Below, one piece after another: positions 40,501 to 54,700 of a stretch of DNA of 64,000 nt. Source of the DNA: Chaunax sp. Z400 (Eukaryota; Chordata; Actinopteri; Lophiiformes; Chaunacidae); assembly GCA_037577475.1 (NCBI GenBank), contig CM075188.1:21371001-21435000 (forward strand). The letters run 5' to 3'. The notes under the pieces are model-generated. The model had not been told where the DNA came from. It ran no database searches and saw only the letters and a program-made list of their open reading frames with translations. Numbering within the stretch: the stretch's first letter is position 1; each line of letters starts with the position of its first letter. The position numbers and the translations under genes are program-made.

Positions 40501-41827
40501 AAACCCATTGAAGTATGGGTTTAAAAAAAGTTGCTAAACAAATGGTACCAATCAACTCCAAATGGCCTGAAACGTGCTCCTAGACACTTCCTGCAGACAC
40601 GATTTTGACCTCAACACTTAGTAAAATTTTCACTCCAACTGGCACCCATTCATTCCAATGGGGGAAACACTACGGTCTATAACTCGGGAACGGAAGGTCG
40701 TAGAGACTCGGGACCCAGATCCGTCGGACATAATTCGGGGTCTCTGAACACACCAGACTTGTCCCCGAGTCTCTACGACCTTCCGTTCCCGAGATACAAA
40801 CAGTCCAAAAATACCCAAAAACACAGGTCATATCTCGGGAACCGTAGGTCGTAGAGACTCGGGACAACTGCTGGCATACCCAGAAAACCCATAAACCCCT
40901 AGACGGACCTCATCCCCGAGTCTCTACGACCTTCCGTTCCCGAGATACAAACAGTCCAAAAATACCCAAAAATGCAGGTCATATCTCGGGAACCGTAGGT
41001 CGTAGAGACTCGGGACAACTGCTGGCGTACTCAGAAAACCCGTAAACCCCTAGACGGACCTCATCCCCGAGTCTCTACGACCTTCCGTTCCCGAGATACA
41101 AACAGTCCAAAAATACCCAAAAACACAGGTCATATCTCAGGAACCGTAGGTCATAGAGACTCGGGACAACTGCTGGCGTACCCAGAATACCCATAAACCC
41201 CTAGACGGACCTCATCCCCGAGTCTCTACGACCTTCCGTTCCCGAGATACAAACAGTCCAAAAATACCCAAAAATACAGGTCATATCTCGGGAACCGTCG
41301 GTCGTAGAGACTCGGGACAACTGCTGGCGTACTCAGAAAACCCGTAAACCCCTAGACGGACCTCATCCCCGAGTCTCTACGACCTTCCGTTCCTGAGATA
41401 CAAACAGTCCAAAAATACCCAAAAATACAGGTCATATCTCGGGAACCATAGGTCGTAGAGACTCGGGACAACTGCTGGCGTACCCAGAAAACCCATAAAC
41501 CCCTAGACGGACCTCATCCCCGAGTCTCTACGACCTTCCGTTCCCGAGATACAAACAGTCCAAAAATACCCAAAAATACAGTTCATATCTCGGGAACCGT
41601 AGGTCGTATAGACTCGGGACAACTGCTGGCGTACCCAGAAAACCCATAAACCCCTAGACAAACCTCATCCCCGAGTCTCTACGACCTTCCGTTCCCGAGA
41701 TACAAACAGTCCAAAAATACCCAAAAATACAGGTCATCTCTCGGGAACCGTAGCTCGTAGAGATTCGGGACAACTGCTGGCGTACTCAGAAAACCCATAA
41801 ACCCCTAGACAGACCTCATCCCCGAGT
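40501..41827. repeat. Block 3: second block subtype
   Basis: Same 1,327-bp length and plan as block 1, with the seven 151-bp anchors from 40,862. Subtype differences from blocks 1-2 include AAACCCATtgaagtATGGGTTT in the leader (8-bp arms), CTCTACGACC in the first arm, ATACCCAAAAACAC, GAACCGTCGGTCG, GACAAACCTC and GTCATCTCTCGGG. Confidence 0.95.
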
Positions 41828-44800
41828 CCCTAACCCTAACCCTAACCCTAGCTCAAACCCTAACCCTAACCCTAACCCTAGCTCAAACCCTAACCCTAAC
41901 CCTAGCTCAAACCCTAACCCTAACCCTAGCTCAAACCCTTACCCTAACCCTAACTCAAACCCTAACCCTAACCCTAGCTCAAACCCTAACCCTTACCCTA
42001 GCTGAAACCCTAACCCTAACCCTAACCCTAGCTCAAACCCTAACCCTAACCCTAGCTCAAACCCTAACCCTAACCCTAGCTCAAACCCTAACCCTAACCC
42101 TAACCCTAGCTCAAACCCTAACCCTAACCCTACCCCTAGCTCAAACCCTAACCCTAACCCTAACCCTAACTCAAACCCTAACCCTAACCCTAGCTCAAAC
42201 CCTAACCCTAACCCTAGCTCAAACCCTAACCCTAACCCTAACCCTAGCTCAAACCCTAACCCTAACCCTAACCCTAGCTCAAACCCTAACCCTAACCCTA
42301 GCTCAAACCCTAACTCTAACCCTAACTCAAACCCTAACCCTAGCTCAAACCCTAACCCTAACCCTAGCTCAAACCCTAACCCTAACCCTAACCCTAGCTC
42401 AAACCCTAACCCTAACCCTAGCTCAAACCCTAACCCTAACCCTAACTCAAACCCTAACCCTAACCCTAACCCTAGCTCAAACTCTAACCCTAACCCTAGC
42501 TCAAACCCTAACCCTAACCCTAGCTCAAACCCTAACCCTAACCCTAGCTCAAACCCTAACCCTAACCCTAACCCTAGCTCAAACCCTAACCCTAACCCTA
42601 ACCCTAGCTCAAACCCTAACCCTAACCCTAGCTCAAACCCTAACCCTAACCCTAACCCTAGCTCAAACCCTAACCCTAACCCTAGCTCAAACCCTAACCC
42701 TAACCCTAGCTCAAACCCTAACCCTAACCCTAACCCTAGCTCAAACCCTAACCCTAACCCTAACCCTAGCTCAAACCCTAACCCTAACCCTAGCTCAAAC
42801 CCTAACCCTAACCCTAGCTCAAACCCTAACCCTAACCCTAACCCTAGCTCAAACCCTAACCCTTACCCTAGCTGTAACCCTAACCCTAACCCTAACCCTA
42901 GCTCAAACCCTAACCCTAACCCTAGCTCAAACCCTAACCCTAACCCTAGCTCAAACCCTAACCCTAACCCTAACCCTATCTCAAACCCTAACCCTAACCC
43001 TAGCTCAAACCCTAACCCTAACCCTAACCCTAACTCAAACCCTAACCCTAACCCTAACCCTAGCTCAAACCCTAACCCTAACCCTAACCCTAGCTCAAAC
43101 CCTAACCCTAACCCTAACCCTAGCTCAAACCCTAACCCTAACCCTAGCTCAAACCCTAACCCTAACCCTAACCCTAACCCTAGCTCAAACCCTAACCCTA
43201 ACCCTAGCTCAAACCCTAACCCTAACCCTAGCTCAAACCCTAACCCTAACCCTAACCCTAGCTCAAACCCTAACCCTAACCCTAGCTCAAACCCTAACCC
43301 TAACCCTAACCCTAACTCAAACCCTAACCCTAACCCTAACCCTAGCTCAAACCCTAACCCTAACCCTAGCTCAAACCCTAACCCTAACCCTAACCCTAGC
43401 TCAAACCCTAACCCTAACCCTAGCTCAAACCCTAACCCTAACTCAAACCCTAACCCTAACCCTAACCCTAGCTCAAACCCTAACCCTAGCTCAAACCCTA
43501 ACCCTAACCCTCACCCTAGCTCAAACTCTAACCCTAACCCTAACCCTAGTTCAAACCCTAACCCTAACCCTAACCCTGGCTCAAACCCTAACCCTAACCC
43601 TAGCTCAAACCCTAACCCTAACCCTCACCCTAGCTCAAACCCTAACCCTAACCCTAACCCTAGTTCAAACCCTAACCCTAACCCTAACCCTGGCTCAAAC
43701 CCTAACCCTAGCTCAAACCCTAACCCTAACCCTAGCTCAAACCCTAACCCTAACCCTAACCCTAGCTCAAACCCTAACCCTAACCCTAGCTCAACCCTAA
43801 CCCTAACCCTAGCTCAAACCCTAACCCTAACCCTAACCCTAGCTCAAACCCTAACCCTAACCCTAGCTCAACCCTAACCCTAACCCTAACCCTAGCTCAA
43901 CCCTAACCCTAACCCTAGCTCAAACCCTAACCCTAACCCTAACCCTAGCTCAAACCCTAACCCTAACCCTAGCTCAAACCCTAACCCTCACCCTAGCTCA
44001 AACCCTAACCCTAACCCTAACCCTAGTTCAAACCCTAACCCTAACCCTAACCCTGGCTCAAACCCTAACCCTAGCTCAAACCCTAACCCTAACCCTAGCT
44101 CAAACCCTAACCCTAACCCTAACCCTAGCTCAAACCCTAACCCTAACCCTAGCTCAACCCTAACCCTAACCCTAGCTCAACCCTAACCCTAACCCTAGCT
44201 CAAACCCTAACCCTAACCCTAACCCTAGCTCAAACCCTAACCCTAACCCTAACCCTAGCTCAAACCCTAACCCTAACCCTAGCTCAAACCCTAACCCTAA
44301 CCCTAACTCAAACCCTAACCCTAACCCTAACCCTAGCTCAAACTCTAACCCTAACCCTAGCTCAAACCCTAACCCTAACCCTAGCTCAAACCCTAACCCT
44401 AACCCTAGCTCAAACCCTAACCCTAACCCTAACCCTAGCTCAAACCCTAACCCTAACCCTAACCCTAGCTCAAACCCTAACCCTAACCCTAGCTCAAACC
44501 CTAACCCTAACCCTAGCTCAAACCCTAACCCTAACCCTAACCCTAGCTCAAACCCTAACCCTAACCCTAGCTCAAACCCTAACCCTAACCCTAACCCTAG
44601 CTCAAACCCTAACCCTAACCCTAACCCTAACCCTAACCCCAACCCTAACCCTAAACCTAACCCTAACCCTAGCTCAAACCCTAACCCTAACCCTAACCCT
44701 AGCTCAAACCCTAACCCTAACCCTAGCTCAAACCCTAACCCTAACCCTAGCTCAAACCCTAACCCTAACCCTAACCCTAGCTCAAACCCTAACCCTAACC

Positions 44801-47397
44801 CTAACCCTAGCTCAAACCCTAACCCTAACCCTAGCTCAAACCCTAACCCTAACCCTAGCTCAAACCCTAACCCTAACCCTAGCTCAAACCCTAACCCTAA
44901 CCCTAACCCTAGCTCAAACCCTAACCCTTACCCTAGCTCAAACCCTAACCCTAACCCTAGCTCAAACCCTAACCCTAACCCTAACCCTAGCTCAAACCCT
45001 AACCCTTACCCTAGCTGTAACCCTAACCCTAACCCTAACCCTAGCTCAAACCCTAAACCTAACCCTAGCTCAAACCCTAACCCTAACCCTAGCTCAAACC
45101 CTAACCCTAACCCTAACCCTAGCTCAAACCCTAACCCTAACCCTAGCTCAAACCCTAACCCTAACCCTAACCCTAACTCAAACCCTAACCCTATCCCTAA
45201 CCCTAGATCAAACCCTAACCCTAACCCTAGCTCAAACCCTAAACCTAACCCTAACCCTAGCTCAAACCCTAACCCTAACCCTAACCCTAGCTCAGACCCT
45301 AACCCTAACCCTAGCTCAAACCCTAACCCTAACCCTAACCCTAGCTCAAACCCTAACCCTAACCCTAGCTCAAACCCTAACCCTAACCCTAGTTGAAACC
45401 CTAACCCTAACCCTAATCCTAGCTCAAACCCTAACCCTAACCCTAGCTCAAACCCTAACCCTAACAAACCCTAACCCTAACCCTAACCCTAGCTCAAACC
45501 CTAACCCTAACCCTAACCCTAGCTCAAACCTTAACCCTAACCCTAGCTGAAACCCTAACCCTAACCCTAACTCAAACCCTAACCCTAACCCTAACCCTAG
45601 ATCAAACCCTAACCCTAACCCTAGCTCAAACCCTAACCCTAACCCTAGCTCAAACCCTAACCCTAACCCTAACCCTGGCTCAAACCCTAACCCTAGCTCA
45701 AACCCTAACCCTAACCCTAGCTCAAACCCTAACCCTAACCCTAACCCTAGCTCAAACCCTAACCCTAACCCTAGCTCAAACCCTAACCGTAACCCTAACC
45801 CTAGCTCAAACCCTAACCCTAACCCTAGTTCAAACCCTAACCCTAACCCTAACCCTAGCTCAAACCCTAACCCTAACCCTAGCTCAAACCCTAACCCTAA
45901 CCCTAACCCTAGCTCGAACCCTAACCCTAACCCTAGCTCAAACCCTAACCCTAACCCTAACCCTAGCTCAAACCCTAACCCTAACCCTAGCTCAAACCCT
46001 AACCCTAACCCTAGCTCAAACCCTAACCCTAACCCTAACTCAAACCCTAACCCTAACCCTAGCTCAAACCCTAACCCTAACCCTAACTCAAACCCTAACC
46101 CTAACCCTAGCTCAAACCTTAACCCTAACCCTAGCTCAAACCCTAACCCTAACCCTAACCCTAGCTCAAACCCTAACCCTAACCCTAGCTCAAACCCTAA
46201 CCCTAACCCTAACCCTAACCCTAACCCTAACCCTAACCCTAGCTCAAACCCTAACCCTAACCCTAACCCTAGCTCAAACCCTAACCCTAACCCTAACCCT
46301 TGCTCAAACCCTAACCCTAACCCTAACCCTAGCTCAAACCCTAACCCTAACCCTAGCTCAAATCCTAACCCTAACCCTAACCCTAGCTCAAACCCTAACC
46401 CTAACCCTAGCTCAAACCCTAACCCTAACCCTAACCCTAGCTCAGACCCTAACCCTAACCCTAGCTCAAACCCTAACCCTAACCCTAACCCTAGCTCAAA
46501 CCCTAACCCTAACCCTAGCTCAAACCCTAACCCTAACCCTAACCCTAGCTCAAACCCTAACCCTAACCCTAGTTGAAACCCTAACCCTAACCCTAACCCT
46601 AGCTCAAACCCTAACCCTAACCCTAGCTCAAACCCTAACCCTAACAAACCCTAACCCTAACCCTAACCCTAGCTCAAACCCTAACCCTAACCCTAACCCT
46701 AGCTCAAACCCTAACCCTAACCCTAGCTGAAACCCTAACCCTAACCCTAACTCAAACCCTAACCCTAACCCTAGATCAAACCCTAACCCTAACCCTAGCT
46801 CAAACCCTAACCCTAACCCTAGCTCAAACCCTAACCCTAACCCTAACCCTGGCTCAAACCCTAACCCTAGCTCAAACCCTAACCCTAACCCTAGCTCAAA
46901 CCCTAACCCTAACCCTAACCCTAGCTCAAACCCTAACCCTAACCCTAGCTCAACCCTAACCCTAACCCTAACCCTAGCTCAACCCTAACCCTAACCCTAG
47001 CTCAAACCCTAACCCTAACCCTAACCCTAACCCTAGCTCAAACCCTAACCCTAACCCTAGCTCAAACCCTAACCCTCACCCTAGCTCAAACCCTAACCCT
47101 AACCCTAACCCTAGTTCAAACCCTAACCCTAACCCTAACCCTGGCTCAAACCCTAACCCTAGCTCAAACCCTAACCCTAACCCTAGCTCAAACCCTAACC
47201 CTAACCCTAACCCTAGCTCAAACCCTAACCCTAACCCTAGCTCAACCCTAACCCTAACCCTAACTCAACCCTAACCCTAACCCTAGCTCAAACCCTAACC
47301 CTAACCCTAACCCTAGCTCAAACCCTAACCCTAACCTTAGCTCAAACCCTAACCCTAACCCTAACCCTAGCTCAAACCCTAACCCTAACCCTAGCCT
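41828..47397 (+). repeat. Telomere-derived composite array, segment 3
   Basis: 5,570 bp. It begins like segments 1 and 2 after their blocks but ends with the AACAAACCC-delimited type (45,463 and 46,643) that also precedes block 3. It contains a long canonical stretch near 46,203-46,240 without the variant 12-mer. Confidence 0.97.
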
Positions 47398-48724
47398 AAA
47401 CCCATTGAAGTATGGGTTTAAAAAAAGTTGCTAAACAAATGGTACCAATCAACTCCAAATGGCCTGAAACGTGCTCCTAGACACTTCCTGCAGACACGAT
47501 TTTGACCTCAACACTTAGTAAAATTTTCACTCCAACTGGCACCCATTCATTCCAATGGGGGAAACACTACGGTCTATAACTCGGGAACGGAAGGTCGTAG
47601 AGACTCGGGACCCAGATCCGTCGGACATAATTCGGGGTCTCTGAACACACCAGACTTGTCCCCGAGTCTCTACGACCTTCCGTTCCCGAGATACAAACAG
47701 TCCAAAAATACCCAAAAACACAGGTCATATCTCGGGAACCGTAGGTCGTAGAGACTCGGGACAACTGCTGGCATACCCAGAAAACCCATAAACCCCTAGA
47801 CGGACCTCATCCCCGAGTCTCTACGACCTTCCGTTCCCGAGATACAAACAGTCCAAAAATACCCAAAAATGCAGGTCATATCTCGGGAACCGTAGGTCGT
47901 AGAGACTCGGGACAACTGCTGGCGTACTCAGAAAACCCGTAAACCCCTAGACGGACCTCATCCCCGAGTCTCTACGACCTTCCGTTCCCGAGATACAAAC
48001 AGTCCAAAAATACCCAAAAACACAGGTCATATCTCGGGAACCGTAGGTCATAGAGACTCGGGACAACTGCTGGCGTACCCAGAATACCCATAAACCCCTA
48101 GACGGACCTCATCCCCGAGTCTCTACGACCTTCCGTTCCCGAGATACAAACAGTCCAAAAATACCCAAAAATACAGGTCATATCTCGGGAACCGTCGGTC
48201 GTAGAGACTCGGGACAACTGCTGGCGTACTCAGAAAACCCGTAAACCCCTAGACGGACCTCATCCCCGAGTCTCTACGACCTTCCGTTCCTGAGATACAA
48301 ACAGTCCAAAAATACCCAAAAATACAGGTCATATCTCGGGAACCATAGGTCGTAGAGACTCGGGACAACTGCTGGCGTACCCAGAAAACCCATAAACCCC
48401 TAGACGGACCTCATCCCCGAGTCTCTACGACCTTCCGTTCCCGAGATACAAACAGTCCAAAAATACCCAAAAATACAGTTCATATCTCGGGAACCGTAGG
48501 TCGTATAGACTCGGGACAACTGCTGGCGTACCCAGAAAACCCATAAACCCCTAGACAAACCTCATCCCCGAGTCTCTACGACCTTCCGTTCCCGAGATAC
48601 AAACAGTCCAAAAATACCCAAAAATACAGGTCATCTCTCGGGAACCGTAGCTCGTAGAGATTCGGGACAACTGCTGGCGTACTCAGAAAACCCATAAACC
48701 CCTAGACAGACCTCATCCCCGAGA
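47398..48724. repeat. Block 4: near-identical copy of block 3
   Basis: Offset 6,897 bp from block 3, same length. By eye I see two substitutions: ATCTCAGGAACC in block 3 is ATCTCGGGAACC here, and the last base differs (CCCCGAGA against CCCCGAGT). Confidence 0.95.
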
Positions 48725-51700
48725 CCCTAACCCTAACCCTAACCCTAGCTCAAACCCTAACCCTAACCCTAACCCTAGCTCAAACCCTAACCCTAACCCT
48801 AGCTCAAACCCTAACCCTAACCCTAGCTCAAACCCTTACCCTAACCCTAACTCAAACCCTAACCCTAACCCTAGCTCAAACCCTAACCCTTACCCTAGCT
48901 GAAACCCTAACCCTAACCCTAACCCTAGCTCAAACCCTAACCCTAACCCTAGCTCAAACCCTAACCCTAACCCTAGCTCAAACCCTAACCCTAACCCTAA
49001 CCCTAGCTCAAACCCTAACCCTAACCCTACCCCTAGCTCAAACCCTAACCCTAACCCTAACCCTAACTCAAACCCTAACCCTAACCCTAGCTCAAACCCT
49101 AACCCTAACCCTAGCTCAAACCCTAACCCTAACCCTAACCCTAGCTCAAACCCTAACCCTAACCCTAACCCTAGCTCAAACCCTAACCCTAACCCTAGCT
49201 CAAACCCTAACTCTAACCCTAACTCAAACCCTAACCCTAACCCTAAGCTCAAACCCTAACCCTAACCCTAGCTCAAACCCTAACCCTAACCCTAACCCTA
49301 GCTCAAACCCTAACCCTAACCCTAGCTCAAACCCTAACCCTAACCCTAACTCAAACCCTAACCCTAACCCTAACCCTAGCTCAAACTCTAACCCTAACCC
49401 TAGCTCAAACCCTAACCCTAACCCTAGCTCAAACCCTAACCCTAACCCTAGCTCAAACCCTAACCCTAACCCTAACCCTAGCTCAAACCCTAACCCTAAC
49501 CCTAGCTCAAACCCTAACCCTAACCCTAGCTCAAACCCTAACCCTAACCCTAACCCTAGCTCAAACCCTAACCCTAACCCTAACCCTAGCTCAAACCCTA
49601 ACCCTAACCCTAGCTCAAACCCTAACCCTAACCCTAGCTCAAACCCTAACCCTAACCCTAACCCTAGCTCAAACCCTAACCCTTACCCTAGCTGTAACCC
49701 TAACCCTAACCCTAACCCTAGCTCAAACCCTAACCCTAACCCTAGCTCAAACCCTAACCCTAACCCTAGCTCAAACCCTAACCCTAACCCTAACCCTAGC
49801 TCAAACCCTAACCCTAACCCTAGCTCAAACCCTAACCCTAACCCTAACCCTAACTCAAACCCTAACCCTAACCCTAACCCTAGCTCAAACCCTAACCCTA
49901 ACCCTAACCCTAGCTCAAACCCTAACCCTAACCCTAACCCTAGCTCAAACCCTAACCCTAACCCTAGCTCAAACCCTAACCCTAACCCTAACCCTAACCC
50001 TAGCTCAAACCCTAACCCTAACCCTAGCTCAAACCCTAACCCTAACCCTAGCTCAAACCCTAACCCTAACCCTAACCCTAGCTCAAACCCTAACCCTAAC
50101 CCTAGCTCAAACCCTAACCCTAACCCTAACCCTAACTCAAACCCTAACCCTAACCCTAACCCTAGCTCAAACCCTAACCCTAACCCTAGCTCAAACCCTA
50201 ACCCTAACCCTAACCCTAGCTCAAACCCTAACCCTAACCCTAGCTCAAACCCTAACCCTAACTCAAACCCTAACCCTAACCCTAACCCTAGCTCAAACCC
50301 TAACCCTAGCTCAAACCCTAACCCTAACCCTCACCCTAGCTCAAACTCTAACCCTAACCCTAACCCTAGTTCAAACCCTAACCCTAACCCTAACCCTGGC
50401 TCAAACCCTAACCCTAACCCTAGCTCAAACCCTAACCCTAACCCTCAACCTAGCTCAAACCCTAACCCTAACCCTAACCCTAGTTCAAACCCTAACCCTA
50501 ACCCTAACCCTGGCTCAAACCCTAACCCTAGCTCAAACCCTAACCCTAACCCTAGCTCAAACCCTAACCCTAACCCTAACCCTAGCTCAAACCCTAACCC
50601 TAACCCTAGCTCAACCCTAACCCTAACCCTAGCTCAAACCCTAACCCTAACCCTAACCCTAGCTCAAACCCTAACCCTAACCCTAGCTCAACCCTAACCC
50701 TAACCCTAACCCTAGCTCAACCCTAACCCTAACCCTAGCTCAAACCCTAACCCTAACCCTAACCCTAGCTCAAACCCTAACCCTAACCCTAGCTCAAACC
50801 CTAACCCTCACCCTAGCTCAAACCCTAACCCTAACCCTAACCCTAGTTCAAACCCTAACCCTAACCCTAACCCTGGCTCAAACCCTAACCCTAGCTCAAA
50901 CCCTAACCCTAACCCTAGCTCAAACCCTAACCCTAACCCTAACCCTAGCTCAAACCCTAACCCTAACCCTAGCTCAACCCTAACCCTAACCCTAGCTCAA
51001 CCCTAACCCTAACCCTAGCTCAAACCCTAACCCTAACCCTAACCCTAGCTCAAACCCTAACCCTAACCCTAACCCTAGCTCAAACCCTAACCCTAACCCT
51101 AGCTCAAACCCTAACCCTAACCCTAACTCAAACCCTAACCCTAACCCTAACCCTAGCTCAAACTCTAACCCTAACCCTAGCTCAAACCCTAACCCTAACC
51201 CTAGCTCAAACCCTAACCCTAACCCTAGCTCAAACCCTAACCCTAACCCTAACCCTAGCTCAAACCCTAACCCTAACCCTAACCCTAGCTCAAACCCTAA
51301 CCCTAACCCTAGCTCAAACCCTAACCCTAACCCTAGCTCAAACCCTAACCCTAACCCTAACCCTAGCTCAAACCCTAACCCTAACCCTAGCTCAAACCCT
51401 AACCCTAACCCTAACCCTAGCTCAAACCCTAACCCTAACCCTAACCCTAACCCTAACCCCAACCCTAACCCTAAACCTAACCCTAACCCTAGATCAAACC
51501 CTAACCCTAACCCTAACCCTAGCTCAAACCCTAACCCTAACCCTAGCTCAAACCCTAACCCTAACCCTAGCTCAAACCCTAACCCTAACCCTAACCCTAG
51601 CTCAAACCCTAACCCTAACCCTAACCCTAGCTCAAACCCTAACCCTAACCCTAGCTCAAACCCTAACCCTAACCCTAGCTCAAACCCTAACCCTAACCCT

Positions 51701-54700
51701 AGCTCAAACCCTAACCCTAACCCTAACCCTAGCTCAAACCCTAACCCTTACCCTAGCTCAAACCCTAACCCTAACCCTAGCTCAAACCCTAACCCTAACC
51801 CTAACCCTAGCTCAAACCCTAACCCTTACCCTAGCTGTAACCCTAACCCTAACCCTAACCCTAGCTCAAACCCTAAACCTAACCCTAGCTCAAACCCTAA
51901 CCCTAACCCTAGCTCAAACCCTAACCCTAACCCTAACCCTAGCTCAAACCCTAACCCTAACCCTAGCTCAAACCCTAACCCTAACCCTAACCCTAACTCA
52001 AACCCTAACCCTATCCCTAACCCTAGATCAAACCCTAACCCTAACCCTAGCTCAAACCCTAACCCTAACCCTAACCCTAGCTCAAACCCTAACCCTAACC
52101 CTAACCCTAGCTCAAACCCTAACCCTAACCCTAACCCTAGCTCAAACCCTAACCCTAACCCTAGCTCAAACCCTAAACCTAACCCTAACCCTAGCTCAAA
52201 CCCTAACCCTAACCCTAGCTCAAATCCTAACCCTAACCCTAACCCTAGCTCAAACCCTAACCCTTACCCTAGCTGTAACCCTAACCCTAACCCTAACCCT
52301 AGCTCAAACCCTAACCCTAACCCTAGCTCAAACCCTAACCCTAACCCTAGCTCAAACCCTAACCCTAACCCTAACCCTAGCTCAAACCCTAACCCTAACC
52401 CTAGCTCAAACCCTAACCCTAACCCTAGCTCAAACCCTAACCCTAACCCTAACCCTAGCTCAAACCCTAACCCTAACCCTAACCCTAGCTCAAACCCTAA
52501 CCCTTACCCTAGCTGTAACCCTAACCCTAACCCTAACCCTAGCTCAAACCCTAACCCTAACCCTAGCTCAAACCCTAACCCTAACCCTAGCTCAAACCCT
52601 AACCCTAACCCTAACCCTAGCTCAAACCCTAACCCTAACCCTAGCTCAAACCCTAACCCTAACCCTAACTCAAACCCTAACCCTAACCCTAACCCTAGAT
52701 CAAACCCTAACCCTAACCCTAGCTCAAACCCTAACCCTAACCCTAACCCTAGCTCAAACCCTAACCCTAACCCTAACCCTAGCGCAAACCCTAACCCTAA
52801 CCCTAACCCTAGCTCAAACCCTAACCCTAACCCTAGCTCAAACCCTAACCCTAACCCTAACCCTAGCTCAAACCCTAACCCTAACCCTAGCTCAAACCCT
52901 AACCCTAACCCTAACCCTAGCTCAGACCCTAACCCTAACCCTAGCTCAAACCCTAACCCTAACCCTAACCCTAGCTCAAACCCTAACCCTAACCCTAGCT
53001 CAAACCCTAACCCTAACCCTAACCCTAGCTCAAACACTAACCCTAACCCTAGTTGAAACCCTAACCCTAACCCTAACCCTAGCTCAAACCCTAACCCTAA
53101 CCCTAGCTCAAACCCTAACCCTAACCCTAACCCTAGCTCAAACCCTAACCCTAACCCTAACCCTAGCTCAGACCCTAACCCTAACCCTAACCCTAGCTCA
53201 AACCCTAACCCTAACCCTAGCTGAGACCCTAACCCTAACCCTAACTCAAACCCTAACCCTAACCCTAACCCTAGATCAAACCCTAACCCTAACCCTAGCT
53301 CAAACCCTAACCCTAACCCTAGCTCAAACCCTAACCCTAACCCTAACCCTAGCTCAAACCCTAACCCTAACCCTAACCCTAGCTCAAACCCTAACCCTAA
53401 CCCTAGCTCAAACCCTAACCCTAACCCTAGCTCAAACCCTAACCCTAACCCTAGCTCAACCCTAACCCTAACCCTAGCTCAAACCCTAACCCTAACCCTA
53501 ACCCTAGCTCAAACCCTAACCCTAACCCTAGCTCAAACCCTAACCCTAACCCTAACCCTAGCTCAAACCCTAACCCTAACCCTAGCTCAAACCCTAACCC
53601 TAACCCTAACTCAAACCCTAACCCTAACCCTAACCCTAGCTCAAACCCTAACCCTAACCCTAACCCTAGCTCAAACCCTAACCCTAACCCTAGCTCAAAC
53701 CCTAACCCTAACCCTAGCTCAAACCCTAACCCTAACCCTAACCCTAGCTCAAACCCTAACCCTTACCCTAGCTCAAACCCTAACCCTAACCCTAGCTCAA
53801 ACCCTAACCCTAACCCTAACCCTAGCTCAAACCCTAACCCTTACCCTAGCTGTAACCCTAACCCTAACCCTAACCCTAGCTCAAACCCTAACCCTAACCC
53901 TAGCTCAAACCCTAACCCTAACCCTAGCTCAAACCCTAACCCTAACCCTAACCCTAGCTCAAACCCTAACCCTAACCCTAGCTCAAACCCTAACCCTAAC
54001 CCTAACCCTATCCCTAACCCTAGATCAAACCCTAACCCTAACCCTAGCTCAAACCCTAACCCTAACCCTAACCCTAGCTCAAACCCTAACCCTAACCCTA
54101 ACCCTAGCTCAAACCCTAACCCTAACCCTAACCCTAGCTCAAACCCTAACCCTAACCCTAGCTCAAACCCTAACCCTAACCCTAACCCTAGCTCAAACCC
54201 TAACCCTAACCCTAGCTCAAATCCTAACCCTAACCCTAACCCTAGCTCAAACCCTAACCCTTACCCTAGCTGTAACCCTAACCCTAACCCTAACCCTAGC
54301 TCAAACCCTAACCCTAACCCTAGCTCAAACCCTAACCCTAACCCTAGCTCAAACCCTAACCCTAACCCTAACCCTAGCTCAAACCCTAACCCTAACCCTA
54401 GCTCAAACCCTAACCCTAACCCTAGCTCAAACCCTAACCCTTACCCTAGCTGTAACCCTAACCCTAACCCTAACCCTAGCTCAAACCCTAACCCTAACCC
54501 TAGCTCAAACCCTAACCCTAACCCTAGCTCAAACCCTAACCCTAACCCTAACCCTAGCTCAAACCCTAACCCTAACCCTAGCTCAAACCCTAACCCTAAC
54601 CCTAACTCAAACCCTAACCCTAACCCTAACCCTAGATCAAACCCTAACCCTAACCCTAGCTCAAACCCTAACCCTAACCCTAACCCTAGCTCAAACCCTA

